From the NCBI RefSeq assembly GCF_001983105.1, contig NZ_MOMC01000008.1, positions 32,941-38,201 of the forward strand: 5,261 bases of DNA, given 5' to 3'. This stretch comes from Pseudofrankia asymbiotica. Lineage in GTDB: Bacteria; Actinomycetota; Actinomycetes; Frankiales; Frankiaceae. Under the pieces are notes generated by a model, which searched no databases, was not told where the DNA came from, and worked only from the letters and a program-made list of their open reading frames with translations. The position numbers and the translations under genes are program-made. Shown here one piece after another: positions 1 to 4,142 of the stretch (positions are counted from its first letter, which is position 1; every line of letters starts with the position of its first letter).

Positions 1-75
1 CTCGCCCACCGCCTCCGAGAGGGCCGCATCGTCTCCCTCGCGCCCCCGCCGTCGCCACCGCCCGCCGACGAGTAG
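1..75 (+). CDS. C-terminal end of an upstream gene (partial)
   Basis: Frame 1 is open from the window edge to a TAG at 73-75. It gives 24 residues: a basic stretch (LAHRLREGRIVSLA), then a proline-rich tail ending PPPADE. Of the 24 sense codons, 22 end in G or C, as expected for coding DNA in this genome. The body of the protein lies outside the window, so no family can be named. A hairpin 10 bases after the stop could terminate its transcript ahead of the RNA array. Confidence 0.5.
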   Translation, partial: LAHRLREGRIVSLAPPPSPPPADE

Positions 76-84
76 GCGGTCATC

Positions 85-114
85 GTGCCGTGCGGTCAAC
101 GCGCGCCACGGCGC
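85..114 (+). terminator. Hairpin after the upstream gene, possible terminator
   Basis: Positions 85-92 pair with 107-114 (GTGCCGTG with CACGGCGC, 8 pairs including one G-U) around a 14-base loop. The hairpin begins 10 bases after the stop at 75. There is no U-tract, which is common for intrinsic terminators in high-GC actinobacteria. It would insulate the RNA array from upstream transcription. Assigned by eye; no free-energy calculation was made. Confidence 0.35.
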
Positions 115-126
115 GGCGAAAACCAG

Positions 127-155
127 TTTCGGGAGGACCCGCGAGGTCGTACGCT
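127..155 (+). promoter_or_regulatory. Candidate promoter of the Y RNA array
   Basis: A -35-like TTTCGG (127-132) is separated by exactly 17 bases from TACGCT (150-155), which fits the TANNNT -10 pattern. The predicted start is about 162-163, exactly where the terminal stem of the first RNA unit begins. That coincidence is the main support, because the -35 match is weak. No equally good promoter was seen in the 12-16 base linkers between later units, so one transcript may carry all four. Confidence 0.42.
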
Positions 156-162
156 TTGTCCT

Positions 163-232
163 GTCCGAAGTGAAGGCCGAGGGTTACTTCCTGCTAAGAA
201 GATCCCACCCTCGGCCGTGTTGGTTCTCGGAC
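163..232 (+). ncRNA. Y RNA-like unit A (long hairpin, no tRNA module)
   Basis: The terminal stem pairs GTCCGA (163-168) with TCGGAC (227-232), 6 bp. It is followed by the unpaired or non-canonical AGTG (169-172) facing GGTTC (222-226). These are the CCGAAGTG and GGTTCTCGG motifs shared by all four units. Above it is a perfect 10-bp helix, GGCCGAGGGT (175-184) with ACCCTCGGCC (207-216), and a further 4-bp CTTC/GAAG stem (187-190 with 198-201) with a 7-base loop. The 5' strand GUCCGAAG matches the lower-stem 5' strand of vertebrate Y1 RNA, as I recall that sequence, where Ro60 binds. This unit has no T-arm or D-arm, so it resembles a simple Y RNA rather than a YrlA. Ro binding is inferred from the motif and from the Ro-family gene downstream. 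Confidence 0.72.
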
Positions 233-248
233 GTCACAGCTGGATATT

Positions 249-388
249 GGGCGCCGAAGTGAACGGGCAGGCCTACTTCTGACCTACAGGTCGCGGGTTC
301 GAATCCCGCTCCGGCGGCCGCTGGCCGCCGGGTAGCTCAGTGGCAGAGCAGTAGGAAAACAGCTTCCCGGACCTGGTTCTCGGCACCC
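249..388 (+). ncRNA. YrlA-like Y RNA unit B with permuted tRNA module
   Basis: Terminal Ro-type stem: GGGCGCCGA (249-257) pairs with TCGGCACCC (380-388), with one C-A mismatch, followed by AGTG facing GGTTC. An inner 4-bp stem, CGGG (264-267) with CCCG (366-369), leads into a complete tRNA-like fold read in permuted order. The anticodon-stem 3' half is CCTAC (283-287), the variable region AGGTC (288-292), the T-arm GCGGG-TTCGAAT-CCCGC (293-309), and the 3' acceptor strand 310-316. Three extra pairs and a GCT loop (320-322) cap the stem. Then come the 5' acceptor strand 326-332, TA at tRNA positions 8-9, D-arm GCTC-AGTGGCA-GAGC (335-349), and GTAGG (351-355) pairing back to CCTAC. GG of the D-loop and the T-loop TTCGAAT would allow the normal elbow contacts. 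The acceptor end is closed and there is no anticodon loop, so it cannot act as a tRNA. This is the known topology of bacterial YrlA. Confidence 0.85.
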
Positions 389-401
389 TCATCCGCGCGG
401 C

Positions 402-508
402 GGTACCGAAGTGTTTGGCTGGCGTACTTCTGGTTCGACTCCTGATAGCCCCACCCATGGGGCTAGCCCTTCTGGGGGCACTCGCCGTCCTACCCGGTTC
501 TCGGTACC
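402..508 (+). ncRNA. YrlA-like Y RNA unit C with reduced tRNA module
   Basis: The terminal stem is a perfect 8-bp pairing of GGTACCGA (402-409) with TCGGTACC (501-508), followed by the shared AGTG (410-413) and GGTTC (496-500). GGCG (421-424) pairs with CGCC (483-486). Inside is a T-arm, 429-433 with 441-445 (one U-U mismatch), around TTCGACT (434-440), a good T-loop consensus. A perfect 7-bp acceptor-like stem follows, TAGCCCC (446-452) with GGGGCTA (459-465), with the 6-base loop ACCCAT. The D-arm is degenerate (CCC at 467-469, then a G-run at 474-478), and no anticodon-type stem with a variable region is evident. The exact 7-bp acceptor length argues for tRNA ancestry rather than a chance hairpin. 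It is the most eroded, or most minimal, of the three tRNA-like units. Confidence 0.75.
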
Positions 509-522
509 ATCCCGCGCCACGG

Positions 523-658
523 CAGTACCGAAGTGCAGGGTGGGGTTCCTTCCGCTCGGGACGGGGTGACGCGGGTTCGAATCCCGCCGGGACTTCGGGT
601 CCCGTCGTCTAGTGGTCCAGGACGCCTTGGTCCTCGCCCGATCTGGTTCTCGGTACCG
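523..658 (+). ncRNA. YrlA-like Y RNA unit D with tRNA-Glu-like permuted module
   Basis: The terminal stem pairs GTACCGA (525-531) with TCGGTAC (650-656), 7 bp, plus a mismatch and one more G-C pair. The shared AGTG and GGTTC motifs follow. The permuted tRNA fold has the T-arm GCGGG-TTCGAAT-CCCGC (571-587) and an acceptor-like stem 588-593 with 599-604, extendable to 7 bp by a U-G pair over a UCG loop. TC sits at positions 8-9, and the D-arm GTCT-AGTGGTCCA-GGAC spans 607-623. The stretch GTCGTCTAGTGGTCCAGGAC is the typical 5' half of bacterial tRNA-Glu. An extended stem, roughly 558-566 with 625-634 and one bulged G, replaces the anticodon stem. The closed acceptor and missing anticodon rule out aminoacylation. 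The unit ends 48 bases before the rsr start codon. Confidence 0.82.
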
Positions 659-682
659 CTGTCGGCGGATATCCGGCGTGGC

Positions 683-703
683 GTCCCCCGGTGGAAAGGG
701 GAC
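683..703 (+). promoter_or_regulatory. Ribosome binding site of rsr inside a small hairpin
   Basis: The purine run GGAAAGGGGA (693-702), ending just before ATG at 707, is the only ribosome-binding candidate and supports that start. GGGGAC (698-703) can pair perfectly with GTCCCC (683-688) around a 9-base loop, hiding part of the site. This could hold translation low until something opens the leader. The hairpin is seen in the sequence; its regulatory role is inference. Confidence 0.45.
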
Positions 704-706
704 AGC

Positions 707-2308
707 ATGGGAAAGCTCGCGAAGGCCGCCGCTCTGTTCGGCGCGACCGGCCCGGTCCGCACCACCGGCGAGCGCACGGCCGCCGCCGAGGGCGGTGCCG
801 GCTGGAGCCGAGACGTGAAGAGCGAGCTTTTCACGCTCGCGATCACCAACCTCGTCTCGGAGGACACCTTCTATGAGGCCGGCCGCGAGCGGGACAGCCG
901 TTTCGTCAGCCTGCTCTGGGAGGCAGCGGCCCAGGACGCGGCGTGGGTGGCCCGGCTCATCCCGTGGCTGCGCGACGGCGCGAACCTGCGCACGGCCTCG
1001 GTCGTCGCCGCCGCCGAGTACGCCCGGGCGCTCACGGCCCTGCCCGACGCGGCCCGCGCGTCCGCGCCGACCGTCCGCTCGGTCATCGCCGGCGCGCTGC
1101 GGCGCGCGGACGAGCCCGGCGAGTTCGTCGCCTACTGGCTCGCCGGCCGCCGTCCCGCCCGCAACAGCCTGCCTGGCGGCGTGCAGCGCGGCGTCGCCGA
1201 CGCGGCGGCGCGGCTGTTCACCGAGCGAGCGGCGCTGAAGTACGACGGCCTGCGGCAGGCGGTCCGCCTCGGAGACGTGGTGGAGCTCGCCCGGCCGACC
1301 CCCTCGGCGCCGTGGCAGAACGACCTGTTCCGCTACCTGCTCGACCGCCGTCACCACGACGACGCCGTCGCCACCGGGAACCTGCCGGTGCTGCGCGCCC
1401 GCGCGGCGCTGGAGGAGATCCCGGCGGCGGACCGTGCCGGCGTGCTGCGGTCGTGGGGCGCCGCCGCGCCGGACCAGCTGGCGCGGGCCGGGATGACGTG
1501 GGAGGCGCTCGCCGGCTGGCTCGGCGGCCCGATGGACGCCACCGCCTGGTCGGCCATGCTCCCGTCGATGGGCCTCATGGCGCAGGTCCGCAACCTGCGG
1601 AACTTCGACGGGGCCGGGGTCTCGGACGAGCTCGCCGGCCAGGTCGCGGCGCGGCTCGCCGACGCCGAGCAGGTCCGCGCGTCGCGGATGTTCCCGCTGC
1701 GGTTCCTCGCGGCGTACAAGGCGGCGCCGTCGGCCCGCTGGGCGTGGCCGCTGGAGCAGGCGGTCACCCACTCGCTGGCGAACGTGCCGGCGCTGGCGGG
1801 CCGGACGCTGGTGCTCGTCGACCAGTCCGGCTCGATGGCCTCGCCGCTGTCGGCCCGCTCCGCCCTGACCCGCGCGGAGGCGGCGGCACTGTTCGGCTTC
1901 GCGGTCGGGCTGCGCGCCGAGCAGGCCGACGTGTACGTCTACGGCGCGCAGGGCACGTGGAACGACCCGCGGTCGAAGCACCAGCGGGTGCGGCTGCCGA
2001 AGGGCGGCTCGCTGCTCCCGCTCGTCGACCGGCACGGCCGGGCGGACCTGGGCGGCACGCTGACCTGGACCACCCTGCGGGCGACCTACGCGGGCCACAC
2101 GCGGGTCGTGATCGTGACGGACGAGCAGGCGCACGACAACCCGGACAACCTGCCCGACGTTCCGATCATCACCTTCAACGTGGCCGGCTACCGGGCCGCG
2201 CACGTGGCGGCGGCGCCGAACCGGGTGACCGTCGGCGGCCTCACCGACGCCGGCTTCACCATGCTCCGCCATCTCGACGCCCACCATCGCGGTACCTGGC
2301 CGTTCTGA
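707..2308 (+). CDS. rsr: TROVE/vWA domain protein, bacterial Ro60 orthologue (Rsr)
   Basis: A 533-residue RNA-binding protein of the Ro60 family, about the usual length for Rsr. The family forms a HEAT-repeat ring (TROVE domain) that binds Y RNAs on its outside and ends of misfolded or single-stranded RNA in its hole. In Deinococcus it works with Y RNA and PNPase in RNA decay and survives stress roles. The N-terminal two thirds carry TROVE signatures: TNLVSEDTFYE at residues 47-57 and LPGGVQRG (155-162) leading to LKYDG (to 181). The C-terminal part from about 367 is a von Willebrand A fold with a complete MIDAS metal site: D372, S374 and S376 in LVLVDQSGSM, T451 in GGTLTWT, and D472 in VIVTDEQ. 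The start at 707 has a good ribosome site, and any longer in-frame version would run through the RNA array. It is likely soluble, with no signal peptide or membrane segment visible. The four Y RNA-like units directly upstream are its probable ligands and may share its transcript. Confidence 0.93.
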   Translation: MGKLAKAAALFGATGPVRTTGERTAAAEGGAGWSRDVKSELFTLAITNLVSEDTFYEAGRERDSRFVSLLWEAAAQDAAWVARLIPWLRDGANLRTASVVAAAEYARALTALPDAARASAPTVRSVIAGALRRADEPGEFVAYWLAGRRPARNSLPGGVQRGVADAAARLFTERAALKYDGLRQAVRLGDVVELARPTPSAPWQNDLFRYLLDRRHHDDAVATGNLPVLRARAALEEIPAADRAGVLRSWGAAAPDQLARAGMTWEALAGWLGGPMDATAWSAMLPSMGLMAQVRNLRNFDGAGVSDELAGQVAARLADAEQVRASRMFPLRFLAAYKAAPSARWAWPLEQAVTHSLANVPALAGRTLVLVDQSGSMASPLSARSALTRAEAAALFGFAVGLRAEQADVYVYGAQGTWNDPRSKHQRVRLPKGGSLLPLVDRHGRADLGGTLTWTTLRATYAGHTRVVIVTDEQAHDNPDNLPDVPIITFNVAGYRAAHVAAAPNRVTVGGLTDAGFTMLRHLDAHHRGTWPF

Positions 2309-2332
2309 CACCAGGCGGTGGCGGAAAGCCGG

Positions 2333-2354
2333 CGCGACGGAGCCATCCGTCGCG
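2333..2354 (+). terminator. Hairpin terminator of rsr
   Basis: A perfect 9-bp stem, CGCGACGGA (2333-2341) with TCCGTCGCG (2346-2354), has a 4-base GCCA loop and starts 24 bases after the rsr stop. There is no U-tract. It is the best terminator candidate for rsr. Confidence 0.6.
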
Positions 2355-2382
2355 TCGGCGGCGACGTGATCGCTGTCTATGG

Positions 2383-2428
2383 CCCTCCGGTGGTTGTCAT
2401 CTCGGGCCCGTCGACGACTACCGGAGGG
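2383..2428. other. Long intergenic hairpin (16-bp stem)
   Basis: Positions 2383-2398 pair with 2413-2428 without interruption (16 pairs, two of them G-U). The outer 9 bp, CCCTCCGGT with ACCGGAGGG, are perfect. The 14-base loop contains the palindrome CGGGCCCG (2403-2410). It lies between the rsr terminator and the methyltransferase gene in the 252-base gap 2309-2560, which otherwise shows no gene or RNA family that I recognise. It may be a second terminator, an attenuator in the methyltransferase leader, or part of a small RNA. The sequence does not decide between these. Confidence 0.5.
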
Positions 2429-2560
2429 TGCGGTCCGCGATGATGGGCTGGCGGCCTCGCGTCGGGCGTCCGGCCGGCGTGACCGTCTGGCCGTTGGAGC
2501 ATGATTAGTGACCGATTGTGCGGAGACGGACACCACCTGAAACCGGTAGACCTCATTGCT

Positions 2561-3391
2561 ATGAGTGAGACCTCTGGAACGGGCACGGGTGGAACGGGCA
2601 CGGGCGGCACCTCGGGCGAGGCCGGTGGCGATCACGACGAGACCGTGCGGCGGTCCTTCGGCCAGCAGACCCGGTTGTTCACCGGCGAGGGCGCCGTCTT
2701 CGCCGCTCCTCAGGCGGCACCACCGCCCTCGTGGCTGGGCCCATTGCACCCGGACATGATCGTTCTCGATCTGGCCTGCGGCGCGGGTCATCTCGCCGAG
2801 CAGGTCGCCCCGCACGTGCGGCAGGTCGTCGGCATCGACCTGACCAGCGCGCTGTTGGGCCTCGCCGGCGAGCGCCTGGCCGCGGCCGGCATCACGAACG
2901 TGCTCCTGCAGGAGGGCAACGCCAGCGCGCTCCCGTTCGTGGACGGATCCTTTGACCTGGTCCTGTCCCGGTCCGCGCTGCACCACTTCCCGCGGCCCGG
3001 CGCGCCGGTCGCGGAGATGGTCCGGGTCTGCCGGCCGGGCGGGGCCGTGGCGATCTCCGACATGGTCGCGCCGGGCGCCGAGCTGCGCGGGCCGTTCGAC
3101 CAGCTGCACCGCAAGATGGACCCGTCGCACGCGCGCGCGCTGCTCTACCCGGAGCTGGCGGAGGTGCTGCGCTCGGAGCTCGGCGAGCTCGACCACGATG
3201 AGGTCTCGGATTCCAGGAGCCTGCCTCTGGAGCGGATCCTGACTGACGTGGCCGACCGGGACGCCGTCTACGCCGACCTGCGCGCCGAGCTCGACGGCGG
3301 GCCGTCCACCGGCTTCGGCCCGACCCTCGCGGACGGCCAGCTGCTGGTCTCGTTCACGACCGCCGCGGTCCGGGCGACCAAGGCGGCATAG
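2561..3391 (+). CDS. Class I SAM-dependent methyltransferase (UbiE/Methyltransf_11-like)
   Basis: A 276-residue protein with a Rossmann-type methyltransferase domain. Motif I is VLDLACGAG, with D70 and the glycines at 74 and 76 that bind S-adenosylmethionine. The acidic residue after strand 2 is D93 in VVGIDLT. Post-motif FDLVLSRSALHHF has D132 and H141-H142, and CRPGG (157-161) precedes the next strand. This pattern is typical of the UbiE-like group acting on small molecules; the substrate cannot be told. The first 30 or so residues are low-complexity Gly/Thr, and an alpha-helical C-terminal region follows the core. I chose ATG 2561 over the in-frame ATG 2501 because the extra 20 codons have poor G/C at third positions (about half) and GGAG lies only one base from 2501. 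Neither start has a convincing ribosome site, so a leaderless message is possible. It is convergent with the zinc-finger gene downstream. Confidence 0.88.
   Translation: MSETSGTGTGGTGTGGTSGEAGGDHDETVRRSFGQQTRLFTGEGAVFAAPQAAPPPSWLGPLHPDMIVLDLACGAGHLAEQVAPHVRQVVGIDLTSALLGLAGERLAAAGITNVLLQEGNASALPFVDGSFDLVLSRSALHHFPRPGAPVAEMVRVCRPGGAVAISDMVAPGAELRGPFDQLHRKMDPSHARALLYPELAEVLRSELGELDHDEVSDSRSLPLERILTDVADRDAVYADLRAELDGGPSTGFGPTLADGQLLVSFTTAAVRATKAA
2575..2604 (+). repeat. Two exact 15-bp tandem repeats in the methyltransferase N-terminus
   Basis: TGGAACGGGCACGGG occurs at 2575-2589 and again at 2590-2604. It encodes GTGTG repeats in the disordered N-terminal tail of the methyltransferase. The repeat length is a multiple of three, so copy changes would keep the frame. 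Confidence 0.7.
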
Positions 3392-3525
3392 CGGGGCCGG
3401 GCGAACGCCTCCGGGAGCGGCCATGACGTCAGTCGACCTGGTTCCTGGGTACCCGGACGGAGACGCGGACTCGTGTGCTTGCCGCCAGGGGCGGCCAGAT
3501 CGAGCGCGACCAGGCCCACGAGCGA

Positions 3526-3574
3526 GGGCGAGGTAGTGGGGGAGCGCTGGAACGGCCCGGCACTTCCCTCGCCC
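3526..3574. terminator. Hairpin between convergent genes, probable terminator
   Basis: GGGCGAGG (3526-3533) pairs with CCTCGCCC (3567-3574), and AGTG (3535-3538) pairs with CACT (3561-3564) after a small internal loop. On the minus strand it starts 5 bases after the stop of the zinc-finger gene, a typical terminator position. It could also stop transcription from the methyltransferase. The rest of 3392-3579 holds a smaller GCCGCC/GGCGGC hairpin (3481-3486 with 3490-3495) and no gene. Confidence 0.5.
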
Positions 3575-3579
3575 GGACC

Positions 3580-3957
3580 TCAGTCCTCGCCGGAGAAGCG
3601 CTCCCAGGCCGCCTGCTTGGACACGCCGAGCGCCGTTCCGATGCGGGTCCAGCTGATGCCCCGGCGGCGCAGCACGTCCACGTAGTCATGGACGGCGGCG
3701 TCCGCCTGGGTCACCACCGCCTGAACCTTCACCAGGCCGGCCAGCAGATCGTCATCCGAGCGCTCGTCCCACGTGCCGAACGCGGGCGCGGGCTCCTCAG
3801 CGATGATCATGTTGCACAGGTCGACGCACTCGTTGCAGATGTAGACGCCGGGGCCGGCCACCAGCTTGGTCACCGCGGCCTTGTCCTTGCTGCAGAAGGA
3901 GCAGCACAACGCCTCCAGCCGGCCTTCGCCGGGCACCGGGTTCCGTGTGTTCGCCAT
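3580..3957 (-). CDS. Stand-alone ClpX-type C4 zinc finger protein with C-terminal HTH
   Basis: A 125-residue protein. Residues 19-48 form a ClpX-type zinc-binding domain: C19-x2-C22, then C41-x2-C44, in [19 protein letters not shown] and [13 protein letters not shown], very close to the N-terminal domain of the ClpX unfoldase. There is no AAA+ ATPase part, so this is not ClpX. A helical linker follows, and residues 100-121 ([21 protein letters not shown]) form a clear helix-turn-helix. In ClpX this zinc domain dimerises and binds adaptors and substrates. Here it may serve dimerisation, ClpX-adaptor contact or sensing next to a DNA-binding end, but that is inference. Proteins of this architecture occur in actinobacteria, generally without assigned function. 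The start at 3957 is supported by a promoter whose predicted first base is the A of the ATG. Two inverted repeats over the promoter suggest autoregulation through the HTH. Confidence 0.88.
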   Translation of the reverse strand: MANTRNPVPGEGRLEALCCSFCSKDKAAVTKLVAGPGVYICNECVDLCNMIIAEEPAPAFGTWDERSDDDLLAGLVKVQAVVTQADAAVHDYVDVLRRRGISWTRIGTALGVSKQAAWERFSGED

Positions 3958-4005
3958 GCCGTCAAGCTAACCCTGACGGCATGCTGCGTCAAGGTCGCCT
4001 TGACG
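3957..4005. promoter_or_regulatory. Two perfect inverted repeats over the zinc-finger gene promoter
   Basis: The first is TGCCGTCA (3957-3964) with TGACGGCA (3974-3981), 8-bp arms and a 9-base gap spanning the -10 box and the first base of the start codon. The second is CGTCAAGG (3987-3994) with CCTTGACG (3998-4005), 8-bp arms and a 3-base gap covering the -35 box. Both contain the half-site TGACG. Their position suggests operators for a repressor, possibly the gene's own HTH product. Confidence 0.5.
3964..3992 (-). promoter_or_regulatory. Promoter of the zinc-finger gene, predicted leaderless
   Basis: On the minus strand TTGACG (3992-3987) and TAGCTT (3969-3964) are separated by exactly 17 bases, both good matches to the main sigma factor consensus. 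Six bases separate the -10 box from the ATG at 3957, so transcription should start at the A of the start codon. No ribosome binding site is present. Leaderless messages of this form are common in actinobacteria. Confidence 0.7.
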
Positions 4006-4035
4006 TGATCGAATCATCGGTGCGTCGCACGAGGT

Positions 4036-4067
4036 GAGCCGCGGCGGCCGAGCGCCGCCTAGGGCTC
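4036..4067. terminator. Hairpin downstream of the TetR gene
   Basis: GAGCC (4036-4040) pairs with GGCTC (4063-4067), and GGCGGC (4043-4048) pairs with GCCGCC (4054-4059), with a 5-base loop and a small internal loop. It lies about 75 bases past the TetR stop on the minus strand, before the next minus-strand promoter. A weaker stem, GGCGC (4120-4124) with GCGCC (4132-4136), sits directly after the TetR stop. Apart from these, 4006-4142 shows nothing recognisable. Confidence 0.4.
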
Positions 4068-4142
4068 TTTCGGTTCCGAGATCATGACCCGGGCGCCGCC
4101 GGGCCGGACCTGGGCCGCTGGCGCTCGGCCGGCGCCTCCGGT

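Larger units (their letters stand above)
163..658 (+). repeat. Tandem array of four Y RNA-like units
   Basis: CCGAAGTG occurs at 166, 255, 407 and 529. GGTTCTCGG occurs at 222, 375, 496 and 645, strictly alternating with it, and I found neither elsewhere in the window. Linkers are only 16, 13 and 14 bases. The sequence before units C and D is also related (ATCCGCGCGGCGGTACCG at 391-408 and ATCCCGCGCC at 509-518 leading to AGTACCG), suggesting C and D arose by duplication. No protein gene is supported here: short open frames cross the array but none carries a recognisable product. The whole set is probably transcribed together and cut into units, possibly as part of the rsr mRNA leader. Confidence 0.75.

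Noticed and set aside
85..282. Small open frames across the 76-706 region
   Set aside because: They cross the paired stems of the RNA units, have no ribosome site, and encode no recognisable product.
283..632. Functional (circularly permuted) tRNA genes at 283-355 and 566-629
   Set aside because: There is no anticodon loop: both ends continue into Ro-type stems. The acceptor ends are closed by 3-5 base loops without a CCA end. They are better explained as tRNA mimics within Y RNAs.
163..658. CRISPR-like array
   Set aside because: The repeated motifs are short, occur as complementary 5'/3' pairs and enclose structured elements of different size. There are no uniform repeats or spacers.
943..2508. 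521-codon open frame on the plus strand overlapping rsr
   Set aside because: Out-of-frame shadow of rsr; composition dominated by Arg, Ala and Gly with no domain.
389..3424. Very long open frame (1011 codons) on the minus strand
   Set aside because: It is the reverse-strand shadow of two well-identified genes (Ro60 family and methyltransferase). Its product is Arg/Gly/Ala-rich with no recognisable domain, as expected from high-GC DNA.
3438..3453. Possible fifth Y RNA closing motif (CTGGTTCCTGGGTACC)
   Set aside because: It resembles GGTTCTCGGTACC, but no CCGAAGTG or complementary opening strand is found within about 200 bases upstream, so no terminal stem can form.
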